The notes beneath the pieces are model-generated. The model did no database searches and had not been told where the DNA came from. It was given only the letters and a program-made list of their open reading frames with translations. A DNA stretch of 64,000 bases from Trichocoleus sp. FACHB-40 (GTDB lineage Bacteria; Cyanobacteriota; Cyanobacteriia; Cyanobacteriales; FACHB-T130): the NCBI RefSeq assembly GCF_014695915.1, contig NZ_JACJPF010000055.1:1-64000 (forward strand). Direction: 5' to 3'. The position numbers and the translations under genes are program-made. The number at the start of each line of letters is the position of its first letter. The stretch's first letter is position 1. Below, one piece after another: positions 27,989 to 37,170 of this stretch.

Positions 27989-29644
27989 ATGACGGAAGCA
28001 ACCGAAGTACCAGGAAAGGTAGGTAAAGCTCAGGTGGAAGCGAACGGCTCCCCAGCAACCGTCGAATCATCTGAAAATTTGACAAATGCAGGCGAAGCAA
28101 CACCAACCCAAAACAAATTTGAAAGGATTAAATCCGAAAAAGATGGTCTGGTATTAAAGCAAGAACTAGACTATTTAGCAAAGATTGGCTGGGAAGCGAT
28201 GGAAGAAGCCGATAGAGACTATCGGTTGCGAGTTTTGGGTTTATTTTACCGCACGGTGACACCAGGCAAATTTATGCTGCGGATGCGGCTGGCGAATGGA
28301 ATTTTAAGTGCTTACCAAATGCGGGTTTTGGCTGAAATTGTGCAGCATTACGGAGATGAGGGAAACGCCGATATCACCACACGGCAAAATATTCAACTGC
28401 GACAGATACGCCTTGAAGATGTACCAGACATCTACCGAAAATTAGAACAAGCTGGATTAACATCGGTTCAGTCTGGTGTGGACAATGTTCGTAATATTAC
28501 GGGTTCACCTTTAGCAGGAATCGATCCAGATGAATTGATCGATACGCGGGGATTGTGTCGCATGGTGCAGGACATGATCACTAATATGGGCAAAGGGAAT
28601 CCAGAGTTTACGAATTTGCCAAGAAAATTTAATATTGCGATCGCAGGTTGTCGTGACAATTCAGTTCACGCCGAACTTAACGATATTGGTTTCATCCCGG
28701 CTTACAAAAACGACACCATCGGCTTTAATGTCATCGTCGGCGGGATGTTCTCACCCAAACGTTACGAAGCTTCAGTTCCCATGAATGCTTGGGTTCCACC
28801 AGAAGACGTGGTGGCTTTGAGTCGAGCAATTTTAGAAGTTTACCGCGACCACGGACTTCGGGCAAATCGGCAAAAGTCGCGGCTGATGTATCTGATTGAT
28901 AAATGGGGAATTGAGAAGTTTAGAGAAGAGATAGAAAAACGCTTTGGTGAAATTGCCGGAATACCTTTACAATCGGCTGCTGAAAAAGATGAATTCCTGT
29001 GGGAAAAGAAAGATTACATCGGAGTTTATAAACAGAAGCAACCTGGATTAAACTTTGTGGGGTTACATATTCCCGTCGGTCGGATGTATGCCCAAGATAT
29101 GTTTGACTTAGCCAGAATTGCCGAAGTGTATGGTAGTGGGGAAATTCGCTTTACAGTCGAGCAAAATTTGATTATTCCCAATATCCCCGATACTCGTATG
29201 GAAGCGTTTTTAAAAGAACCACTTTTAGAACGTTTTCCAGTTGATCCAGAAAACTTGATGCGCGGGTTAGTTTCCTGCACGGGAAGTCAATTCTGCGGTT
29301 TTGCACTAATAGAAACCAAGAACCGCGCTTTGGCTTTTGTAAAAGCATTGGAAGCCGAATTAACTTTACCTCAACCAATACGAATTCACTGGACGGGATG
29401 CCCCAATTCCTGCGGTCAACCGCAAGTGGCAGATATTGGGTTGATGGGAACAAAGGGACGCAAAAATGGCAAAGTAGTCGAAGCCGTGGATATCTGGATG
29501 GGCGGAAAAGTGGGCTATGAAGCTGAACTTGGTAGCCGGGTGATGAAATCGATTCCCTGCGACGATCTTAAGCCAGTGCTGCGAGATTTGTTGGTTGAAC
29601 ACTTTGGGGCAAAACCTAAGCAGTCATTAGTTCTTAGTCGTTAG
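27989..29644 (+). CDS. nirA: Ferredoxin-nitrite reductase (copy 2), N-terminally extended
   Basis: A 551-residue paralogue of the enzyme at 18462, colinear over its whole length. The siroheme/4Fe-4S ligands CTGSQFC (near 430-436) and CPNSC (near 471-475) and the DITTRQNIQLRQI region are conserved, so it should be active. It differs by an extra N-terminal segment of about 33 residues rich in Ala, Glu, Val and Thr (VEANGSPATVESSENLT) before the shared start NKFERIKSEKDGL. This may be disordered. It is followed 85 nt later by narB copy 2, forming a separate NtcA-controlled reductase pair without transporter genes. Confidence 0.94.
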   Translation: MTEATEVPGKVGKAQVEANGSPATVESSENLTNAGEATPTQNKFERIKSEKDGLVLKQELDYLAKIGWEAMEEADRDYRLRVLGLFYRTVTPGKFMLRMRLANGILSAYQMRVLAEIVQHYGDEGNADITTRQNIQLRQIRLEDVPDIYRKLEQAGLTSVQSGVDNVRNITGSPLAGIDPDELIDTRGLCRMVQDMITNMGKGNPEFTNLPRKFNIAIAGCRDNSVHAELNDIGFIPAYKNDTIGFNVIVGGMFSPKRYEASVPMNAWVPPEDVVALSRAILEVYRDHGLRANRQKSRLMYLIDKWGIEKFREEIEKRFGEIAGIPLQSAAEKDEFLWEKKDYIGVYKQKQPGLNFVGLHIPVGRMYAQDMFDLARIAEVYGSGEIRFTVEQNLIIPNIPDTRMEAFLKEPLLERFPVDPENLMRGLVSCTGSQFCGFALIETKNRALAFVKALEAELTLPQPIRIHWTGCPNSCGQPQVADIGLMGTKGRKNGKVVEAVDIWMGGKVGYEAELGSRVMKSIPCDDLKPVLRDLLVEHFGAKPKQSLVLSR

Positions 29645-29729
29645 TTTGTTGCTAATGGGTAATAGGTAATTCTTAACTGCCATTAGCCATTAGCAAATGA
29701 CTAATTACCAATAACAAATAACTAATAAT

Positions 29730-31952
29730 ATGAGTGATTTAATCAAAACGCTCTGCCCTTACTGTGGTGTTGGGTGTGGTTTAGAAGTTTCGCCGCCAGC
29801 CCAAGCTAACCGGGAAACGAATCGAGATAGTAAAGGCAATCCTGTCTGGAAAGTTCGGGGTGATCGCGCTCATCCTTCGAGTCAGGGTATGGTATGTGTC
29901 AAAGGAGCCACAGTTACAGAGTCTATCAGTAAAGACCGACTGATGTATCCAATGATGCGCGATTCCCTGGATGAACCTTTCCGTCGCGCTTCTTGGGACG
30001 AAGCCTTAAATGCGATCGCAAGTCGCATTAAAACTGTGCGCGATACTTCTGGTGCAGATGCAATCTGCCTCTATGGTTCCGGTCAATTCCTCACGGAAGA
30101 CTATTATCTTGCCCAAAAACTTTTTAAAGGTATTTTGGGTACTAATAACTTTGATACCAACTCGCGTCTGTGTATGTCTTCCGCCACAGCCGGGTATTAT
30201 TACAGCTTAGGTTCAGACGGCCCCCCCTGTTGCTACGAAGACCTGGAATTAACAGATTGTGCCTTTATCATCGGTTCCAATACGGCAGAATGTCACCCGA
30301 TTATCTTCAACCGACTGCGGAAACACCACAAGCAAAACAAGAATGTCAAAATGATTGTGGTCGATCCGCGCCGCACCACCACAGCTGAAGCCGCAGATTT
30401 GCATCTGGCAATTCGACCAGGTACAGACATCGATCTACTCAATGGTATTGCTTATCTGCTGCTGCGTTGGAACCGTCTCAACATCGAATTTGTAGACGAA
30501 TGCACTACAGGTTTTCCATCCTACACTGAGGTAATTCAGCAGTATCCGCCGGAAGTTGTCTCTGAACGATGCGGTATTTCCATCCATGACTTGATAACAG
30601 CCGCAAAAGCTTGGGCTGAATCGAAGCGTGTGCTGTCTATGTGGACAATGGGTTTAAACCAGTCTTCAGAAGGTACCGCCAAAGTGTGCAGTCTGATCAA
30701 TTTGCACCTCATGACTGGTCAAATTGGCTTTCCCGGAAGCGGCCCTTTTTCGCTGACAGGTCAGCCGAACGCGATGGGAGGAAGGGAAGTTGGCGGTTTG
30801 GCGCATCTTTTACCTGGGTATCGTTTGGTAAAAAATGAGCAGCACCGAACTGAAGTTGAGCAGTTTTGGGGATTACAACCTGGGAAAATTTCGCCCGTTC
30901 CCGGCCGCAGCGCTTGGGAAATTATTACTGGACTAGAGACGGGAGAAGTACAATTTTTGTGGATTGCGGCGACTAACCCAGCCGTGAGTATGCCGGATCT
31001 GGAACGGACAAAAGCCGCCCTCAAGATTTCGCCTTTTACTGTCTATCAAGACGCTTACTATCCTACAGAAACTGCCGAATTTGCTCACGTTTTGTTACCA
31101 GCAGCGCAGTGGGGCGAAAAAACTGGCACGATGACCAATTCTGAGCGAGTAGTAACGCTTTGTCCAGCTTTCCGTCCGCCAGTAGGACAGGCGAGAGCAG
31201 ATTGGGAAATCTTTGCAGAAGTCGGTCGTCGCTTGGGATTTGCTGAACACTTTGCTTTTACTTCTTCAGCGGAAGTTTATGCGGAATTTGTGCAGTTGAC
31301 ACGCGATCGCGTCTGCGAACAAACTGGCATCAGTCATGCACGGTTAGCAGCACAAGGCCCTATACAATGGCCCGAACCGGACAAAAAAGAACTGCAATCT
31401 TTACCCAAGGCGGTGAAAAGGCTGTATACAAATTCCCGTTTTTCCACGCCTGATGGAAGGGCGCGTTTTGTTGCCCATCATTCACGGGGTTTAGCAGAAC
31501 CACCAGATCCAGACTATCCCTTTGTCCTCACTACTGGCAGACTTTACGGACATTGGCACACTCAAACCCGTACTGGACGCATTGAGAAAATTCGGCAGAT
31601 GCACCCGAATCCGTTTATTGAGATTCATCCCCGCGATGCTACAAAGCTGGGTATTCAGGAGAACGATTTGCTGGAAGTCCGAAGTCGTCGTGGTACATCC
31701 AGATTTCCAGCTAAAGTCACAAAGACAATTTCCCCTGGAACTGTCTTTGTCCCCATACACTGGGGCTTTCTTTGGGCAGACAAGGCAGAAGCCAACGCCC
31801 TTACCCATCCAGTCTCTTGTCCTCAATCCCTGCAACCAGAGTTAAAAGCCTGTGCGGTGCAACTTGTACCCGTTGCAACCCAGATGGATTCATCTGAGTA
31901 TCTGCCGTCAAACGCTTATTCTGAGACTTTTTCTCCACCAATTTCGGTTTGA
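29730..31952 (+). CDS. narB: Ferredoxin-nitrate reductase (copy 2)
   Basis: A 740-residue paralogue of the enzyme at 25465 with the same landmarks: CPYCGVGC at residues 9-16, GMVCVKGAT near 57, [47 protein letters not shown] and [16 protein letters not shown]. By eye the two copies are very similar from end to end, diverging mainly in the last 20 residues. All cofactor ligands are kept, so both are probably functional. It may be tuned to different conditions, or the copy may be recent; synonymous divergence would tell. Confidence 0.94.
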   Translation: MSDLIKTLCPYCGVGCGLEVSPPAQANRETNRDSKGNPVWKVRGDRAHPSSQGMVCVKGATVTESISKDRLMYPMMRDSLDEPFRRASWDEALNAIASRIKTVRDTSGADAICLYGSGQFLTEDYYLAQKLFKGILGTNNFDTNSRLCMSSATAGYYYSLGSDGPPCCYEDLELTDCAFIIGSNTAECHPIIFNRLRKHHKQNKNVKMIVVDPRRTTTAEAADLHLAIRPGTDIDLLNGIAYLLLRWNRLNIEFVDECTTGFPSYTEVIQQYPPEVVSERCGISIHDLITAAKAWAESKRVLSMWTMGLNQSSEGTAKVCSLINLHLMTGQIGFPGSGPFSLTGQPNAMGGREVGGLAHLLPGYRLVKNEQHRTEVEQFWGLQPGKISPVPGRSAWEIITGLETGEVQFLWIAATNPAVSMPDLERTKAALKISPFTVYQDAYYPTETAEFAHVLLPAAQWGEKTGTMTNSERVVTLCPAFRPPVGQARADWEIFAEVGRRLGFAEHFAFTSSAEVYAEFVQLTRDRVCEQTGISHARLAAQGPIQWPEPDKKELQSLPKAVKRLYTNSRFSTPDGRARFVAHHSRGLAEPPDPDYPFVLTTGRLYGHWHTQTRTGRIEKIRQMHPNPFIEIHPRDATKLGIQENDLLEVRSRRGTSRFPAKVTKTISPGTVFVPIHWGFLWADKAEANALTHPVSCPQSLQPELKACAVQLVPVATQMDSSEYLPSNAYSETFSPPISV

Positions 31953-32152
31953 GGAAAAGTCTTTTACCTCCTCAGCCCCTCCGCAACGGGGGGAAGGATG
32001 GCATCAAAATAAAAACGCTAGGGCAGGTGGAAGATATGAGTTAACAAAAACATCAAAATAGTGGCAACTTTTCTATTATCTCAAGATTAATTGTAAGTTA
32101 AGCCCTTGGAATGGATGCTGTTGGTATCCTATAACCCTTATTAGTTTGTGGG

Positions 32153-32222
32153 GAATGGTTGGGTGATCAGGAAACCCAAGGAATTCATGAGTGCTGTTGG
32201 GTTTCACGTTGTTCAACCATTC
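32153..32222. repeat. Nested-hairpin dispersed repeat, copy 2
   Basis: Outer arms GAATGGTTG/CAACCATTC enclose inner arms AAACCCAAG/GTTGGGTTT, the same layout as 10445-10529. The outer arms differ in sequence from copy 1 but remain complementary to each other, so pairing rather than sequence is kept. Confidence 0.6.
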
Positions 32223-32482
32223 TCTAGGTAGGGTTTGGATTTTTAGCTTTCAGTAAACTGTATTGGATTATAAATTAGCAGATGTTTAGAGGACGCGATC
32301 GCTTCGGACGCGCCAACTTGTTGTGATAACACAAATTGGGCTTTTTGGGGTTGTATAGCACAACGCATTAGGCACTTTTTGCATCCTATGGTTGCGTAAA
32401 TTGCAATACTGGATTAGCTAATAATTATAAAAATAGATTCAATTATCAAAATAAAAGAGATTTAAAAATAATTTGAACTTTG

Positions 32483-32524
32483 GTAACAAAGTATACGAAA
32501 ATCCTACACAAACCTAATTAATCT
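32483..32524 (+). promoter_or_regulatory. NtcA-activated promoter of nrtP
   Basis: A perfect GTA-N8-TAC site (32483-32496, GTAACAAAGTATAC) and, after exactly 22 nt, a TAN3T -10 box TAATCT (32519-32524). The predicted start near 32530 gives a leader of about 208 nt to the nrtP ATG, much longer than for the two nirA promoters. Confidence 0.83.
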
Positions 32525-32737
32525 AACAGGAAAGCCTTCTCTAGAACAAAATGAAATCAATTACCTGCATTTCAACTCAAATCCCTAAAAAAAAATTGAT
32601 ATTGAACAATTAAAGAACGCCTAAGTATTCAAAATTAGTTTTTGGGTAAACAAAAGTTTTGTTTTTACTAAGTTTATGCCCAATCTAGTTGTGAGAGGAA
32701 GACTGTTGTACTTTGTTTTAAAAAAGGAGATTTTTAA

Positions 32738-34246
32738 ATGTCTGGAGTATGGTCATTTAGCGGTCGATACCGCATCTTACACTTAACCTGGTTTGCTTTC
32801 TTTCTGACATTTGTGGTTTGGTTTAACTTTGCCCCATTTGCCACAGCAGTGAAAGACGATTTGGGTTTAACGGAACCACAACTTAGAACTTTGGCTATTT
32901 GTAATGTCGCTCTCACAGTTCCAGCCAGAATTATTGTGGGGATGATATTAGATCGCTTTGGCCCTCGGATTACCTATTCATGTCTGCTAGTTTATGCTGC
33001 CATACCTTGTTTAGCGTTTGCCTTGGCACAGAACTTTGAACAATTAGTTTATAGCCGCTTGGCATTGAGTATTGTTGGCTGTGGCTTTGTGATTGGTATC
33101 CGAATGGTGGCGGAGTGGTTTCCTGCCAAAGAAATTGGCTTAGCGGAAGGCATCTATGGCGGCTGGGGTAACTTTGGGTCGGCGGGTGCTGCGTTCACTT
33201 TACCGACTATTGCCGCCGCCGTCGCCTTTTTAAGTGCGGGTCAAGTTAACTGGCGGTTTGCGATCGCACTCACCGGAATTGTTTCCGCTATTTACGGGGT
33301 AATTTATTACTTCAACGTCCAAAATACGCCCCCCGGCAAAGTTTACGAGCGCCCAGAAAGCAGCGCGGGGATGGAAGTCACAACTCAGAAAGATTTCTGG
33401 TTTATGATGCTGATGAACATTCCCTTAGTTGGGGTTTTGGGCTTAATTGCTTGGCGTTTAAATCGAGTTAACTTCATCAACACTACGCAACTGTATACCG
33501 CTTGGTTTCTGCTGGTCTGCTTATATGCGTTCCAGTCCTACAATTGCTGGAAAGCCAATAAGAAATTGATGAATGGTACAAAAAGATATCCTGCTGAAGA
33601 ACGCTACAAATTTTCGCAAGTAGCTAATTTAGAATTGGCTTACCTCGCTTGTTTTGGTTCTGAGCTGGCAGTTGTTTCCATGCTGCCTACATTTTTTCAA
33701 AGAAGCTTTGGCTTAACGGCGGCGATCGCTGGGGCAGTTGCTGGAACTTACGCATTTATGAACTTAGTAGCTCGTCCAGGTGGTGGTTTGATTTCTGACA
33801 AAATCGGAAGCCGAAAATGGACGCTGGCGGCGACGCTGGCAGGCACCGGAATGGGGTATTTAATATTTAGCAGTTTGGGTGGTAATATACCGCTTTTGGT
33901 TGTAGTAATTATGACCATGATTGCTTCCTTCTTTGTGATGGCAGCAGAAGGAGCAACTTACGCGATTGTGCCGCTGATTAAGCGGCGAGTGACGGGACAA
34001 ATTGCTGGTAACGTCGGTGCTTACGGCAATGTGGGGGCGGTAATTTTCCTCACTGTATATAGCTTGTTACCTCAAGGTGCTGCGGGCGATCGCATCTTTT
34101 TCCAGATGCTAGGCTTAGTTGGCTTAATTGCAGCTAGTTTTTGTGCATTCTTCCTCAAAGAACCGGAAGACTCTCATGAAGGTGAAGAAGCAGAAGTTTT
34201 ATCTCCAAAAACTGAAGTTTTTTCCCACGAACAGGAACGACATTAA
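32738..34246 (+). CDS. nrtP: MFS nitrate/nitrite permease (NNP family)
   Basis: A 502-residue, 12-helix major facilitator of the nitrate/nitrite porter family. It starts after AAGGAGA. The family signatures are GIYGGWGNFGSAGAAF in the fifth helix and GNVGAYGNVGAVIF in the eleventh; DRFGPRITY is the MFS loop 2-3 motif. An enlarged loop between helices 6 and 7 (about 205-235) and a hydrophilic C-tail are visible. NrtP gives nitrate/nitrite uptake mostly in marine and some filamentous strains, where it usually replaces NrtABCD. Here both systems are linked. Confidence 0.93.
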   Translation: MSGVWSFSGRYRILHLTWFAFFLTFVVWFNFAPFATAVKDDLGLTEPQLRTLAICNVALTVPARIIVGMILDRFGPRITYSCLLVYAAIPCLAFALAQNFEQLVYSRLALSIVGCGFVIGIRMVAEWFPAKEIGLAEGIYGGWGNFGSAGAAFTLPTIAAAVAFLSAGQVNWRFAIALTGIVSAIYGVIYYFNVQNTPPGKVYERPESSAGMEVTTQKDFWFMMLMNIPLVGVLGLIAWRLNRVNFINTTQLYTAWFLLVCLYAFQSYNCWKANKKLMNGTKRYPAEERYKFSQVANLELAYLACFGSELAVVSMLPTFFQRSFGLTAAIAGAVAGTYAFMNLVARPGGGLISDKIGSRKWTLAATLAGTGMGYLIFSSLGGNIPLLVVVIMTMIASFFVMAAEGATYAIVPLIKRRVTGQIAGNVGAYGNVGAVIFLTVYSLLPQGAAGDRIFFQMLGLVGLIAASFCAFFLKEPEDSHEGEEAEVLSPKTEVFSHEQERH

Positions 34247-34299
34247 TTTCAACTACTACCAAATACAGCCACACCCTACAAGGGTGTGGCTACACAAAC

Positions 34300-34321
34300 A
34301 AAGCCCGCGAAAGCGGGCTTT
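34300..34321 (+). terminator. nrtP terminator hairpin
   Basis: AAAGCCCGC (34300-34308), a GAAA tetraloop, then GCGGGCTTT (34313-34321). A second hairpin CCACACCCT/AGGGTGTGG lies just before it (34269-34289), and GAGAGC-GCAA-GCTCTC follows. Confidence 0.8.
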
Positions 34322-34420
34322 ATACGCGAGAGGCACGATTAACTGAAGAGAGCGCAAGCTCTCGTGTACAGTCATCGGGCTTCAGTCTTATTTTTCTAAA
34401 AGTGGAAGGCTACCAAGGGA

Positions 34421-34843
34421 TTAGTTTTGGGTAGTTTGCTTCCACAACTTCTCCAAAACCTCTATTTTCTGATTGAGAGCCGTAGTGCGATGAAGGCAAT
34501 ACTTGTCATACAACAATATTCCTACACAAGCGCCACTAGGAATAAGATAGGTAAGCCAGAGAAGGATATTTGCAAGTGACTCTTGCTCTTGGGGAGTAAG
34601 CATTTGCAAATTAATAGTGACAGTAGATGATTTTAGGCTTTCAGGTGCTTGGTTAGGAGCCGAAGCGCGATCGCTAGTCTTTTCCACCTCGCACAGCAAA
34701 CGCTCTCCCTGTTTTACACAGGATAAATGCTGTACCTGTTCTGCATCTAAAACCGGCTCCACGCTAGCCGCAGATGCGCTCGCACAAGCAAGCAATCCCC
34801 AAGCCGCTAAACACGCAGCTAGAAAATTAAGTTTGAATTTCAT
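34421..34843 (-). CDS. Hypothetical exported/membrane protein
   Basis: The protein has 140 residues from ATG 34841-34843, where a classic signal peptide begins (MKFKLNFLAACLAAWGLLAC, cleavage likely after the Ala/Ser run near residue 27). A short polar region with two Cys (LSCVKQGERLLCEVE) follows, then a hydrophobic helix near residues 93-114 (ANILLWLTYLIPSGACVG) and a basic, probably cytoplasmic, coiled tail. I do not recognise the family. An upstream in-frame Met at 34918 would mask the signal peptide and is rejected. Confidence 0.6.
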   Translation of the reverse strand: MKFKLNFLAACLAAWGLLACASASAASVEPVLDAEQVQHLSCVKQGERLLCEVEKTSDRASAPNQAPESLKSSTVTINLQMLTPQEQESLANILLWLTYLIPSGACVGILLYDKYCLHRTTALNQKIEVLEKLWKQTTQN

Positions 34844-35630
34844 AGCTGATTGAACGCCTGTTGGGCTGTTCGACAAGCTGAAAGCGTTAAACCGTGCCTG
34901 TGTTATACCTAAAACCATTTTCCCTGCCTTCCCTGCTGCACAAATTTTAAAAGTATTTTGTAGTCATTGATACTATTGTACATTTCTGGGACTAGACATT
35001 CATCACCAGATCGGGGCAATTTTGGAATTGCCTCGATCAGGAAGGCTTGCTAACAATACATCTCAGTTAGTGATGAAAAGGCTAGGCAGGAGCGAGTCTT
35101 AACCCAGTATTGGGTTTGGGAAGCGATCGCGTCTGTGGAAAATGCGGTTTGAGCTAACCCGGATGCAAGTTTGGCGTCCGGGTTATGTCATCTATTTTTA
35201 ACTTCAGCCCTAAAAGCTACTTTCAATACATTTTCACTTTTACTGCTTGGGTAGGTTTAATTGTCTAGAGATTTGAAAAAGGCCATTCATTATTTCAGAG
35301 GATGTCTGAAAAGTCATAATCGAGACGCTTAGACGGTGGAGATCCCCCTTGCATCCCCCTGAAAAAGGGGGACTAAGACTTGATTCTCCCCCCTATGAAT
35401 TGGGGGGTTGGGGGGCTCAAGCTAACTTTTGACACTTCTGGGACATCCTCTCAACTATCTGGGGAAAAACAGCGGATTTCTTCTCAAAGAACCCCAGACA
35501 GTTAATTAGGAAAATTTCCTAGACGATGCAGCAATAATCGGGCATTAGCAATTTTTCCCCTCGTTCTTTGTCTCCAACTACAAACGAGAAACTCTTCTGA
35601 TTCGATGGCTACTAAAATTGAGGATATTTC
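34844..35630. other. Long spacer upstream of the ClC gene
   Basis: The region includes a possible 153-bp MITE-like element (35298-35450) and a HIP1 site near 35121. The rest is AT-rich. No gene or clear promoter for either flank is visible. Confidence 0.5.
35298..35450. mobile_element. MITE-like inverted-repeat element
   Basis: Ends read GAGGATGTC...AAAAGT and, inverted, ACTTTT...GACATCCTC, giving imperfect terminal inverted repeats of about 20 bp. The interior is two GC-rich stems (CCCCCTGAAAAAGGGGG and CCCCCCTATGAATTGGGGGG). There is no coding capacity. The structure suggests a small non-autonomous element; no target duplication was confirmed. Confidence 0.45.
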
Positions 35631-36986
35631 ATGTCATCAAATGCTCAATCTCAAACAACGGCGGCCGATACACTACAAAGTAGCGATCGCGAACTTACCT
35701 ACCAGCAAACAATCCTTTGTGCCGCAGTAATTGGCATTGCTGGAGGATTAGTTGCAACAGCTTACTACTACGTGCTGGAAGGAAGTTTACATTTTGTCTG
35801 GCACACACTTCCTGATGTTCTCAACCCCTACTTCCCCAGCAACTTCCCCGCATGGAATTACGTGTGGATAGCCACTACCATTGGCGGATTTCTGGTTGGT
35901 GTTACGCTGCACTTAATGGGACTTCCTGGTGAAGTTTCTTTTGTCGTCGATAAAGTACACGATCCAGGGCGAATTTCTGTGCGCCAAACTCCAGCGATGA
36001 TTCTAGCATCCTTATTTTCGATTACCGCAGGCGGTAGCGCTGGCCCAGAAGCCCCACTTGTACAGATTAATGGCAGTTTTGGCGGCTGGCTTGGTCAAAA
36101 GCTCCATCTAACCCTGACAGCGACCCGCGTGCTGACCTTTTGCGGGATGAGTGCTGCCCTTGGAGCCTTCTTCGGTGCGCCTCTTGGCGGCGCACTCTTC
36201 GCCTTGGAACTTCCCCATCGTCGAGGCTTGGAATACTACGAAGCCCTAATCCCAGCCGTACTTTCAGCGATTTTGAGCTTTGTTGTGTTTCGGTTTAACA
36301 CCGGGTTAACGATTGGTGGGATGTACCACTTTGCTGCTATTCCGAAACTGTCGCTAACTAATTTAGCTCAGGGTGCAATGCTAGGAATATTAGGGGCGCT
36401 AATTGCTGTCATCTTTATTTATCTATTCCGGATGATCGGACATCTGAGTGAGTACCTGCGACACCAGACAATTCTACTGGCCACGCTGGGAGGATTATCA
36501 ATTGGTTTGATTGCTTTGGTTTTCCCCCAAACGCTGTTTTTTGGCGAGAAAGAAATTCAAACCGTCGTTGAAACAGGTTCTACTTTTGGGATGACGATGT
36601 TGCTTGCGATCGCTTTTGCGAAAATGTTAGCGGTATGTTGCACCCTGCACTCTGGTTTCCGGGGTGGATTCATCTTTCCGCTGTTTTACATTGGTGCGGC
36701 GGTGGGTTTAGCTATTTCACTGGCTTTCCCCGCAATCCATCCGACAATTGGGATGATTTGCATGATGGCGGCGGTGAATGTGGCGGTGACAAAAACGCCC
36801 ATCAGTACCACTGTAATTTTGGGCGTCCTCTCCGATACAGCGATGGTTCCGGTGCTGGTAATTGCCAGTTTTGTCAGTTTCCTGTTGACCACTCAAGTAT
36901 CATTGATTAAAACGCAGCGATCGCGTACTGTCTTTGGCGGAAAATCCCCGGAAGTAAGATTACCTGCTGGTGTTGCAAATACTTAA
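35631..36986 (+). CDS. ClC-family chloride/anion channel or antiporter
   Basis: A 451-residue multi-helix ClC protein. The GPEAPLVQ segment (near residue 141) corresponds to the GxEGP helix-N-cap motif and keeps the gating glutamate; GMSAALGAFFGAPLGGALFA and HSGFRGGFIFPLFYIGAA are further ClC landmarks. The usual GSGIP selectivity motif is not seen; the equivalent region reads LMGLPGEVSFVV. No CBS domains follow. It moves chloride or another anion across the plasma membrane. Its place between the nitrate cluster and narM makes a nitrate-related role conceivable but unproven. Confidence 0.82.
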   Translation: MSSNAQSQTTAADTLQSSDRELTYQQTILCAAVIGIAGGLVATAYYYVLEGSLHFVWHTLPDVLNPYFPSNFPAWNYVWIATTIGGFLVGVTLHLMGLPGEVSFVVDKVHDPGRISVRQTPAMILASLFSITAGGSAGPEAPLVQINGSFGGWLGQKLHLTLTATRVLTFCGMSAALGAFFGAPLGGALFALELPHRRGLEYYEALIPAVLSAILSFVVFRFNTGLTIGGMYHFAAIPKLSLTNLAQGAMLGILGALIAVIFIYLFRMIGHLSEYLRHQTILLATLGGLSIGLIALVFPQTLFFGEKEIQTVVETGSTFGMTMLLAIAFAKMLAVCCTLHSGFRGGFIFPLFYIGAAVGLAISLAFPAIHPTIGMICMMAAVNVAVTKTPISTTVILGVLSDTAMVPVLVIASFVSFLLTTQVSLIKTQRSRTVFGGKSPEVRLPAGVANT

Positions 36987-37046
36987 GAATGTAGCATTTC
37001 TCAGTCAGGTGGAAGATATCGCGGTTCTTTTGTTTTTGTCACCTTG

Positions 37047-37075
37047 GTAGGGACATGGCAATGCCATGTCCCTAC
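37047..37075. repeat. GTAGGG-CATGGCA palindromic repeat, copy 2
   Basis: Half-site GTAGGGACATGGCA followed, after a shared centre, by TGCCATGTCCCTAC: a perfect palindrome, 72 nt downstream of the ClC stop where it could terminate transcription. Confidence 0.65.
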
Positions 37076-37108
37076 AGATGTATCCCACCCAACCGTGGAA
37101 TTGTTATA

Positions 37109-37170
37109 GTAGGTTGTTGCTTTTAGTCCAAAAACCCAACGTAATATCAGTATTTTTTGGGTAACACTAC
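37109..37170. repeat. Nested-hairpin dispersed repeat, degenerate copy 3
   Basis: GTAGGTTG, AAACCCAAC, then TTTGGGTAA and CACTAC in the order seen in the copies at 10445 and 32153, with weaker arm pairing. Confidence 0.4.

Larger units (their letters stand above)
31953..32737. other. Long spacer between narB copy 2 and nrtP
   Basis: Contents: a CTCCTCAGCCCCTCCG repeat remnant right after narB2, a nested-hairpin repeat at 32153-32222, the sequence GGACGCGATCGCTTCGGACGCG near 32292, an AT-rich stretch, and the NtcA promoter at 32483-32524. That promoter leaves a leader of about 210 nt before nrtP. I found no open frame with coding character. Confidence 0.55.
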
